From Candidatus Cloacimonadota bacterium (GTDB lineage Bacteria; Cloacimonadota; Cloacimonadia; JGIOTU-2): 37,911 nucleotides of DNA. Where the stretch lies: the NCBI GenBank assembly GCA_030628975.1, contig DAOVPZ010000001.1, forward strand, positions 1 to 37,911, written 5' to 3'. Position numbers and translations under genes: made by a program. A model generated the notes under the pieces. That model was not told the origin of the DNA, made no database searches, and saw nothing but the letters and a program-made list of their open reading frames with translations. This document shows positions 31,001-37,911 of this stretch, piece by piece (position 1 is the first letter of the stretch; every line of letters begins with the position of its first letter).

Positions 31001-34000
31001 ATGGCTAATGTAAAGATCACACTAAATGGAAAAGAAACTATTGCGAATGAGAACCAAACTATACTTGAAGTAGCAAGAGAAAATAATATTACGATTCCAA
31101 CTTTATGTTATGATCATTATTTAAAACCCTTTGAAACCTGTTGGCTTTGTTTGGTAGAAATAAAAAGTGAAAAAAGATTTGTGCCTTCCTGCTCAACAAA
31201 AGTTCAAGAAGGAATGGAAATTGAGACTGACAATACTGATGTCCATATCTTGAGAAGAAAGGTTTTAGAACTTTTACTATCAGAACATTATGCAGATTGT
31301 GTAGCACCATGTACATTTAAATGTCCAGCTCATGTTGATATTCAGGGATATATTGCATTAGTGCATAATGGATTATATCATGAAGCTGTGAAATTGATAA
31401 AAGAACGACTTCCTCTCCCCCTTTCTGTTAGTAGAATTTGCTCAGCATTTTGTGAAAAAGAATGTCGGAGACAGCTGGTTGATGAGCCAATTGCTATTCG
31501 TCAGATTCAACGATACACAGCAGATAAAGATATTGAGGATGCTTTTAATACATATATACCTGAAAAAAAACCAAGCACAGGCAAAGAAGTTGTAATTGTA
31601 GGTGCCGGTCCTGCTGGTTTAACTGTTGCTTATTATCTAACTCTTAATGGTCATAAATGTACAATTTTTGAAGCTAATCCAGAAAGTGGGGGTACGCTTC
31701 GTTATGGAATTCCAGAATTTCAATTGCCTAAAAAGATATTGAGAAAAGAAATTGAATTAATTGAAAAATTAGGTGTTGATATAAAAAATAATGAGAGGTT
31801 GGGAAGGGATTTTACACTTCAATTTCTTTTTAAAGAATATGATGCAATTTTCTTAGGGCTTGGTGTACAAAATTCCATAAAGATGAAGATAGAGGGGGAA
31901 GACCTTAATGGGTGTTATTATGGAGTAGAATTTCTGAAAGGAGTAATTGAAGGAAAATCCACCAACAAGCGGATCGGAAATGTTATTGCTGTAATTGGTG
32001 GTGAAAATACAGCTATAGATGTTGCAAGAACTGCTATTCGTCTTGGAGGGGAGAAAGTTATGATAATTTATGATAGATCAGAAAAACTTATGATTGTAGA
32101 AAAAGAGCAAATCGAAATAGCAAAAGAAGAAGGAGTAGAACTACACTGTTTGCTAAGTCCCACCAAAATTCTTGGCAAAGAAGGAAAAGTTGTTGGTATG
32201 CAATGTGTGAAACTGGGATTGAGTGAACCAGACAGAAGTGGATATCAACGTACCATTCCACTCCCAAATTCTGAATTCATAATGAAAGTAGATAATGTTA
32301 TTTTTGCTATTACTCGTATTCCTGATACTCAATTTTTGCTGAATGAAACTTCAGAAATCGAATCTCAATACCTTAAATTAACAAAAGAACATACTTTGAT
32401 AATCAATGAAAAAACCAAGCAAACAAATATTCCAAAGATATTTGCTGGTGGTGATGTAACTCGCGGTCCTTCAACAGCAATTGAAAGTGTTGCAGATGGA
32501 TATATTGCTGCCCAAAGTATGAATAAATTCTTATCAGGTGAGAAAATTAAACCAGAGAAAGATATATTTTATAATAAAAAAGCTGAATCTGTAACTCAAT
32601 TATCTCCAAATGAGTATGAAACATACAATAAGAAACAACGTATCAGAAGTGTCATTACTGATGTTGAAGCAAGAATAGAATGTTTTGAAGAAGTGGAAAA
32701 GGTTTTCACAGAAAAGGAAGTTTTTGATGAGAGTGAAAGATGTTTGGAGTGTGGATGTTCAGTAAATAAAACCTGTTCATTACGAAAGTATGCGGAAGAC
32801 TATAATGCAATAGCAACAAGATTAATAGGAGAAGGAAATAAACATCCAATTGATGATAGTCACCCATTTATTCTTAGAGATCCAAACAAGTGTATCAAAT
32901 GTGGAAGATGTATTCAAACTTGTTTGGAAATTCAAGGTGTTGGTGCGTTAGGGTTTATTTCTGCGGGTTTTCCTACTTTGGTTACTCCGGAGTTTGGAAA
33001 GTCTCTTCTTAAAACATCTTGTGAAAGCTGTGGAAAATGTATTGATGTCTGCCCTGTCGGAGCTTTAACATCAAGAAATACTAAAATCAAAACAGCTCCT
33101 ATTAGTTTTTCAGAAACCGTAACAACTTGTGGATTATGTGGATGTGGCTGTCAGATAAAATTTATGAATGTAGGGAATCGAATTATGAAAGCTGAAGGAG
33201 CAAAAAGTCTCATTACTGATAATAATGTCTGCTTTAATGCACACTTTGGTTATGAGGTATTACAATATAATGATAGATTAGCTTCTCCACTTATTAGAAA
33301 AGAAAACAAATTACAAAAATGTAGTTGGGATGAAGCTTTTGAATTGATATCTGCCAAACTTCCAGAGTTAGACATGAACTGTGCACTTTTCAGCAATGGA
33401 AACTTCACTAATGAGGAGTATTATCTTATTGACCTGATTGCTAAGAAATTTGAAATTACTAAGAGATATTCTTGGGAATTGAATGGCTCAATTATTCAAG
33501 ATACATTAGGAATAAACTATTCTCCAAATCCAACATCTTATTTGTTACAAGCTGATTTAATAGTATTGATTGGTGATATACCTCATACTCTTGGAATAAA
33601 GATTATTCAAGCAGTGAAGGTAGGTAAAAAATTATTATTAATAAATCCAGATGAAAGTAAATTCTCATCCCGCCCCGTTCTCCGTAGTACTACGAAGGGT
33701 GAATATATCGGGACAGATTATCATATAAAATCAGATAATTATATTGAGATATTTAATCAGTTTGCAAAATATTTAGTTAGTAATAGACACCATAATGTTG
33801 AATATATAGTGAAATGTGTTGAAAATTTTGTTGAATATAATCATACTCTCCAAACATCCGTTGTTCAATCTGATGATAATAAATATGCTGAAATAATTGC
33901 AAATGCAGGAAAAATTATTTTTGTTTATTCTGAATCATCATTAGATTATCATACTCAATGTTCAATTTTTAACTTAAGTATGCTAATTGGTAATGTTGGT

Positions 34001-34588
34001 GAAGAAGGTTCAGGAGTTATTACCTGTTCCGAGTTGGCAAATAAACCAACTTTACAGTATTATGGCTTTGTCTCACCGAAAAATCTGAAAAGTATCAACT
34101 CTGCTTTGATTTTTGGTGAAGATCCATTGTATGACAACAAACTTGAAACCTATAATTGGCTTAATGGCTTAGACTTTCTATTAGTTGCTGATAATTATCT
34201 TACAGAGACTGCAAAGATGGCAAATATTGTTTTACCTCTTTCAACATTTGTGGAAACCAATGGCACATTAGTAAATAGCAATAATGTAGTGCAGTCTATC
34301 AATAAAGTGTCTTCTCCTCCTGGTGGTAAGGAAAGTTGGCAAATATTTAATACGATTTTGGATTCCCGGATGAAATTCGAAGATTTAATAGAAGTAACGG
34401 AGAAAAATTATTCAAATAATGAAATGTTACAGGAAAGTAGATTTAATTTATCTGAAACAGGAAAGAAAATAAGTTTAAAATTTGAGGATAAAAAAGCAAT
34501 ATCCAAAGCTGCTATCAATTATAATAGCTGTAGAAAAAGAATAAATGATTTGAAGAAAAATAAATTAAGCATGTTATCCTCAACTTGA
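31001..34588 (+). CDS. multi-domain oxidoreductase: 2Fe-2S, GltD-like FAD/NAD, 4Fe-4S and MopB (NuoG/FdhA-like)
   Basis: 1195 residues, four modules. (1) 1-80: 2Fe-2S ferredoxin with C36, C47, C50, C64 (TLCYDHY, ETCWLCLVE, PSCST). (2) About 85-535: GltD/NfnB-type flavoprotein, with Cys-rich DCVAPCTFKCP and RICSAFCEKECRR, FAD loop VVIVGAGPAGL and NAD loop VIAVIGGENTA. (3) Ferredoxin sites CIKCGRCIQTC and CESCGKCIDVCP. (4) About 700-1195: molybdopterin-oxidoreductase fold starting with the TCGLCGCGCQIKF cluster site; no Cys or selenocysteine was recognised at the catalytic position, so it may be NuoG-like and non-catalytic. It probably carries electrons between NAD(P)H, ferredoxin and another acceptor in the cytoplasm. 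The convergent FMN glutamate synthase may use the GltD-like part, but that is unproven. Confidence 0.88.
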   Translation: MANVKITLNGKETIANENQTILEVARENNITIPTLCYDHYLKPFETCWLCLVEIKSEKRFVPSCSTKVQEGMEIETDNTDVHILRRKVLELLLSEHYADCVAPCTFKCPAHVDIQGYIALVHNGLYHEAVKLIKERLPLPLSVSRICSAFCEKECRRQLVDEPIAIRQIQRYTADKDIEDAFNTYIPEKKPSTGKEVVIVGAGPAGLTVAYYLTLNGHKCTIFEANPESGGTLRYGIPEFQLPKKILRKEIELIEKLGVDIKNNERLGRDFTLQFLFKEYDAIFLGLGVQNSIKMKIEGEDLNGCYYGVEFLKGVIEGKSTNKRIGNVIAVIGGENTAIDVARTAIRLGGEKVMIIYDRSEKLMIVEKEQIEIAKEEGVELHCLLSPTKILGKEGKVVGMQCVKLGLSEPDRSGYQRTIPLPNSEFIMKVDNVIFAITRIPDTQFLLNETSEIESQYLKLTKEHTLIINEKTKQTNIPKIFAGGDVTRGPSTAIESVADGYIAAQSMNKFLSGEKIKPEKDIFYNKKAESVTQLSPNEYETYNKKQRIRSVITDVEARIECFEEVEKVFTEKEVFDESERCLECGCSVNKTCSLRKYAEDYNAIATRLIGEGNKHPIDDSHPFILRDPNKCIKCGRCIQTCLEIQGVGALGFISAGFPTLVTPEFGKSLLKTSCESCGKCIDVCPVGALTSRNTKIKTAPISFSETVTTCGLCGCGCQIKFMNVGNRIMKAEGAKSLITDNNVCFNAHFGYEVLQYNDRLASPLIRKENKLQKCSWDEAFELISAKLPELDMNCALFSNGNFTNEEYYLIDLIAKKFEITKRYSWELNGSIIQDTLGINYSPNPTSYLLQADLIVLIGDIPHTLGIKIIQAVKVGKKLLLINPDESKFSSRPVLRSTTKGEYIGTDYHIKSDNYIEIFNQFAKYLVSNRHHNVEYIVKCVENFVEYNHTLQTSVVQSDDNKYAEIIANAGKIIFVYSESSLDYHTQCSIFNLSMLIGNVGEEGSGVITCSELANKPTLQYYGFVSPKNLKSINSALIFGEDPLYDNKLETYNWLNGLDFLLVADNYLTETAKMANIVLPLSTFVETNGTLVNSNNVVQSINKVSSPPGGKESWQIFNTILDSRMKFEDLIEVTEKNYSNNEMLQESRFNLSETGKKISLKFEDKKAISKAAINYNSCRKRINDLKKNKLSMLSST

Positions 34589-34618
34589 TTGGGGATAAGT
34601 AATATTCCTGGATATTAT

Positions 34619-34650
34619 TATGCCCGAGGATGTCCATCCCTGGGCATTAT
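34619..34650. terminator. bidirectional terminator between convergent genes
   Basis: ATGCCC and GGGCAT pair around an inner GATG/CATC stem (imperfect), followed by TTATTTTATATTT on one side and preceded by AATATTATTA on the other. It lies in the 80-nt gap between converging genes, the expected place. Confidence 0.6.
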
Positions 34651-34668
34651 TTTATATTTATATTTTAT

Positions 34669-36249
34669 TTAACTTTCAAGAATCTTATCTACTTCATCTC
34701 TGTCAACATCCATTATATAAGTAATTTTACTTATTTCATTGGCTTCTTTTGTGATTGTAGTAATATCATCACGAGTAAGATGTTTTAGCGCAAATTTACG
34801 ACTTCCACACATCAACTGACGCATACCCTGAGCCAAACGATGGTAGTAAGTGTAAACACCGATTGCTCCAGTTGGGATATTATTAAATTTATCACCATAT
34901 TTTTCTTCCAATTCAGGTGCAGTTACAAATATTTCATGTTTAGTTACACCAAAGCGTTCAATATAAACTGGAACCTGTTCTTCATCGATTTTCTTGCCGA
35001 TTGTCTTGCCAACCATAGCAGCAGCGAGAGGTGCTCTTGCCATACCAATCAGTTTAACAAAAGGAGCTCCAAGAGCAAGACCTTTATAAATTTGGTCTTC
35101 AAATGTGAATCCACCGGCAAATGCTAAATCAGGAACAAACTTACCTTTTTTATCCAATCTACAGGCATATTCATAAGACAATGAATGTATTTCAACACAT
35201 GGTACACCCCATTCGTTCATCATTCTCCAGGGACTCATTCCTGTTCCGCCACCAGCACCATCAATGGTTAATAGATCAATTTCTGCTTCTGATGCGAATT
35301 TAATAGCCCTGGCAAGGTCAGCTGGTCTGTATGCTCCTGTTTTCAAGAATATTCTCTTTGCTCCTAATTTACGTAATTCTTCAACTCTTTTCAGGAAACC
35401 ATCTCTGGTGACCATTCCAATGCGTGAATGACGCTCAAATTCTTTGAAAGCACCTTTTTTAAATGCTTCAATAATTTTTGGATCAGTTGGATTGGGAAGA
35501 ACAACATACCCTCTTTTGTAGAGAAGTTGAGCTTTTTCAAGGTCTTTGATCTTAACTTCACCACCAATATCTTTTGCACCCTGTCCCCATTTTAGCTCAA
35601 CTGTAGTAACTCCAAGTTTTGATAATCCAAATTCCTGAACTCCAAGTTTTGTATCCTCAACATTTGCTTGAAGAATGATGTCTCCGTAGTCTTCCTGTTG
35701 CCATTCGCGAAATAGTTTAATTCTCCATTCCAGATCCGGTGCTTTAATAATTTTCTTATTATCGAATTCAGATTCCACATCCATACCAACAACATTTTCT
35801 CCGATAGTAAGTGCTGTTCCTGAAATTGCAGAACCAATGGCAATGCCAGGCCAATTATTCTTTGCAATATTTGTTGAGCCAAGTCCCGGGATGATAAAAG
35901 GCAGTTTGAATTTCATTTTGTTCTTTGTACCAATAGAAGTTTCTAAATCTACATTTGGAAAGATTGCTTTATTACTATCTGCTTCTATTCCTACTGCACC
36001 AACTGCAGTTCCAAGAATATTAAAGTGAGAGTAATCCACAGGATAGTCCTTTTCAGCTGCAGTAGTAATTATGCCAAAAGGTTGGGGGTAGATTACTTCA
36101 TGCCCGCGATATGCGGATTTCCCAATTTCACACATACCAATACATCCATCAACACAGGTAACACACATCCCGCTGAATGGACTTACAGAACCTTCAGTCC
36201 TGTTTTTTGTTAAAGTTGCTGCTGTAGCATTTAATCTTGTTAAACTCAT
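34669..36249 (-). CDS. FMN-binding glutamate synthase family protein (GltB central-domain type)
   Basis: 526 residues. It starts with a small Cys-rich segment (SGMCVTCVDGCIGMCEIG; C29, C32, C36, C40) that may hold an iron-sulfur site, then the FMN TIM barrel of archaeal-type glutamate synthase: FIIPGLGSTNIAKNNWPG, TTVELKWGQGAKDIGGEVK, the DLLTIDGAGGGTGMSPWRMM loop and DLAFAGGFTFEDQIYKGLAL-type phosphate-binding strand, with FVKLIGMARAPL. The glutamine amidotransferase part of classical GltB is absent, so ammonia or a separate subunit supplies nitrogen, or the enzyme has another substrate. A good ribosome site (aaaaaggagaataaa) precedes ATG 36249. It forms a minus strand pair with the ferredoxin gene upstream at 36795-37499. 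Confidence 0.92.
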   Translation of the reverse strand: MSLTRLNATAATLTKNRTEGSVSPFSGMCVTCVDGCIGMCEIGKSAYRGHEVIYPQPFGIITTAAEKDYPVDYSHFNILGTAVGAVGIEADSNKAIFPNVDLETSIGTKNKMKFKLPFIIPGLGSTNIAKNNWPGIAIGSAISGTALTIGENVVGMDVESEFDNKKIIKAPDLEWRIKLFREWQQEDYGDIILQANVEDTKLGVQEFGLSKLGVTTVELKWGQGAKDIGGEVKIKDLEKAQLLYKRGYVVLPNPTDPKIIEAFKKGAFKEFERHSRIGMVTRDGFLKRVEELRKLGAKRIFLKTGAYRPADLARAIKFASEAEIDLLTIDGAGGGTGMSPWRMMNEWGVPCVEIHSLSYEYACRLDKKGKFVPDLAFAGGFTFEDQIYKGLALGAPFVKLIGMARAPLAAAMVGKTIGKKIDEEQVPVYIERFGVTKHEIFVTAPELEEKYGDKFNNIPTGAIGVYTYYHRLAQGMRQLMCGSRKFALKHLTRDDITTITKEANEISKITYIMDVDRDEVDKILES

Positions 36250-36794
36250 TTTATTCTCCTTTTTTCTTTATTTTTTATTTTAGCCACAAAGGCACTAAGT
36301 TAAAGAATATATTTTTCCCGTGAAATTTAATACATCCTTTAATCCATCTTATCTTTACCTTTTCTTAATAAATAACTCCAACTTCGTGTCCTGGTGTCTT
36401 TGTGGCGGACAAATCCAAACCACAAAGGCTTCCCGATACAGTTTACCCCGTTGGATTTTTTTATCCAACTGGGGTCATACTTCCCTACGGGGCAGGCAAA
36501 GGCACTAAGTTTAAAGAACTAAAATTGATCGATTCTCGTTCCCACGATAGCCATGCGGCATCGCATGGAAACCTTTTTGGGAACGCAATAAAACAACTAT
36601 TTTGAATAAAACACCAAAAAGTGAAACAGGGTTTCCCATCAAATTGCGTTACTAATCTGGGGATTAGTAACGAGAAGGAATTAACCTTTCCGAAACTTAT
36701 CCTCAAAAATTTCTTCGTAAGAATCCGTCTGAGCCGGACATAATTTCGGAAAGTTCTTAATAAAGGTTTATACTTCATTCCTCTCCTTTGTGTC
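36250..36794. repeat. 545-nt repeat mosaic, no gene
   Basis: It contains four inverted units of the 'agccacaaaggcactaag / cttcgtgtcttngtg' repeat (about 36282-36301, 36383-36409, 36414-36427, 36495-36511) plus hairpins: CCCC-GTTGGAT/ATCCAAC-GGGG near 36446-36474; CGTTCCCA/TGGGAACG (36537-36585) enclosing CCATGCGgcatCGCATGG; CGTTACTAATC/GATTAGTAACG (36647-36672, 11-bp stem); CTTTCCGAAA/TTTCGGAAAG (36686-36753). Open frames here are short and lack family features. Confidence 0.75.
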
Positions 36795-37499
36795 TTAGTG
36801 TTTTCGTGGCAGATTTTTCGGTTTTTCTCTAATGCAAGTCCCACAGTCACCCTTAAGGCCTTCATAGCACATATAATCATCATAATATTCCAAACAGGTT
36901 GGTTGAAGGATATTCAAACAACCACCACATACCAGATTTTCGGGATTTGGACCGTCACACCTGAGCTGGCAGGCTGGACAGATATACATACAGGCACCAC
37001 ATAAGCGACAAACATCAGACCTTCTATCAAAAGGTGTTGTAATTTTCAGCTTTCCACCTCTTTCCACAAATCCTATAGCTTTGGCACCCATCTGTTCTTC
37101 ACACATTCTTACGCATAATCCGCAGTATATACAGTCCTCCCAATCCGGTTTGAATCTAACTTTCTGAACACCAAATTTTGCAGCCAGATCCTGAATTGTT
37201 TTTGAAGTTGGACAGGAAGCAATCAGAAGCTCAATCAACACCTTTCTTGCCCGAACTACTCTTCTTGAAGCAGTTCGGATATTAAGTCCTTCCTCAACAA
37301 GATAGGTACAAGATGAGACAAGTCTTGTATTGTCATCCTTTCCAATTTCCACTACACAAAGTCGGCAACCACCCCAAGCAGTAAGTCCTTCATTATAACA
37401 TAGAGTAGGTATTTCCAATCCCAAGAATTTAGCTGCTTCCAGAATTGTCCACCCTTCTGGTGCTTCAAAATCTATACCATCGACTTTTATGTTTGGCAT
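36795..37499 (-). CDS. 2Fe-2S/4Fe-4S ferredoxin-type subunit (NuoG N-terminal/HoxU-like)
   Basis: 234 residues from ATG 37499 (MPNIKVDGIDFEAPEGWTIL), preceded by GCGAGGT; an ATG further up at 37535 lies in repeat DNA and is unlikely. The 2Fe-2S domain has TLCYNEG, GGCRLCVVE and SSCTY cysteines. After a linker, DCIYCGLCVRMC and VCRLCGACMYICP are two ferredoxin-type 4Fe-4S sites, and the end carries more Cys (LVCGGC, PTCLEY, GDCGTC). This layout is typical of electron-transfer subunits of NADH- or hydrogen-linked complexes. The last residues KPKNLPRKH and the stop are encoded by a dispersed repeat unit, so the natural C-terminus may be altered. The glutamate synthase lies downstream on the same strand. 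Confidence 0.9.
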   Translation of the reverse strand: MPNIKVDGIDFEAPEGWTILEAAKFLGLEIPTLCYNEGLTAWGGCRLCVVEIGKDDNTRLVSSCTYLVEEGLNIRTASRRVVRARKVLIELLIASCPTSKTIQDLAAKFGVQKVRFKPDWEDCIYCGLCVRMCEEQMGAKAIGFVERGGKLKITTPFDRRSDVCRLCGACMYICPACQLRCDGPNPENLVCGGCLNILQPTCLEYYDDYMCYEGLKGDCGTCIREKPKNLPRKH

Positions 37500-37911
37500 T
37501 TTACCTCGCTTTTTCTTTTTTAGCCACAAAGGCACAAAGGCACTAAGACTATAATAATTTTTAATTTTAATAAAACTCTAAAACTCATATTCCTTCTTCG
37601 TGTCTTGGTGTCTTCGTGGCAGACAAATCTAAACCACCAAGGCTCAAAGACACTAAGTATAAAATAATTTGTTTTCCTAATCTACTTAATTTTGTATAAT
37701 AAACTGAATTCATTTTTAGAATCCATCCTTTTTTAAAATTCTATTTAGAAATAATTTCTTCTTCGTGCCTTCGTGTCTTTGTGGTTAGAAATTATTTACA
37801 TATGAAACAATAATATCCTGTCATATTTTTATGACATATATCTTTGATGTGTAATGTTTTTATGACAAAATTTCATCTTAAAAATATATGAAAATTACTA
37901 AAAAATACTTA
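37500..37911. repeat. 412-nt end region with dispersed inverted repeats
   Basis: No gene is seen. Units of the same repeat lie at about 37520-37546 (agccacaaaggcac), 37594-37621 (cttcgtgtcttggtgtcttcg), 37635-37657 (caaggctcaaagacactaag) and 37761-37786 (cttcgtgccttcgtgtctttg). They alternate in orientation and could pair with each other. TTTACATATGAAAC near 37796-37809 also occurs near 16323. TGTCATATTTTTATGACA near 37818-37835 is a small palindrome. Confidence 0.7.

Noticed and set aside
36250..36794. Short ORFs in the repeat mosaic
   Set aside because: They are translations of dispersed repeats and hairpins with no ribosome site or family pattern.

Overview
This window is AT-rich DNA (roughly 30% GC by eye) from a bacterium with a Gram-negative-like anaerobe gene set. 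It carries ClpX, a branched-chain amino-acid ABC transporter, a sigma-54 activator, an FMN-type glutamate synthase and large flavin/iron-sulfur oxidoreductases. Many intergenic gaps hold degenerate palindromic and 'cttcgtgtcttngtg' repeats. Together with S23-type four-helix-bundle genes, these repeats recall uncultured FCB-related candidate phyla such as Cloacimonadota or WOR-3. That placement is a guess; no rRNA or marker alignment is possible here.

Layout. 1-744: 3' part of clpX. 813-1955: a tRNA-Asn(GUU) interrupted in its anticodon by a group I intron with a frameshifted HNH endonuclease ORF, then a GIY-YIG ORF bounded by a 53-bp direct repeat of the tRNA 3' end and its downstream hairpin; the distal repeat abuts a tRNA-like remnant carrying palindromic insertions. 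2161-8141: a possible sigma-54 promoter, a stand-alone receiver protein and a liv operon (livH, livM, livG, livF, binding protein), invaded twice by S23/IVP-type elements with inverted arrays of degenerate 7-mers. 8128-21582: one long + strand signalling cluster: a methyltransferase (frameshifted in an A10 run), an atypical histidine kinase (frameshifted in an A6 run), two unrecognised proteins, a receiver stub, an AlbA_2-type regulator, an NtrC-family activator, a small unknown protein, a receiver-adenosine deaminase fusion and a membrane-anchored OB-fold-like protein. 21739-30792: a convergent - strand operon: vWA membrane protein, tubulin/FtsZ-like GTPase, coiled-coil membrane protein, and a degenerate helicase fused to a zinc metallopeptidase, followed by a decayed Ham1/ITPase fragment. 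31001-37911: core redox metabolism: a 1195-residue 2Fe-2S/GltD-like/ferredoxin/MopB fusion (+), an FMN glutamate synthase (-) and a NuoG-N-terminal-like ferredoxin subunit (-), followed by repeat-rich DNA.

How it may work. The most novel unit is 8128-21582: a cytosolic histidine kinase apparently feeding two receiver outputs, a sigma-54 activator and a phosphorylation-gated deaminase. By analogy with RADAR-type defence (an adenosine deaminase effector), this could be a stress or anti-phage module, but that is inference. The back-to-back tubulin-like/vWA/peptidase operon resembles predicted membrane-remodelling systems built around FtsZ-like proteins and vWA partners. The tRNA, repeat and IVS-type insertions on the left show that this is an actively rearranged accessory region between core genes.

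Caveat. Several genes are broken exactly at poly-A runs. These could be assembly errors, transcriptional-slippage sites or real decay; the sequence alone cannot decide.
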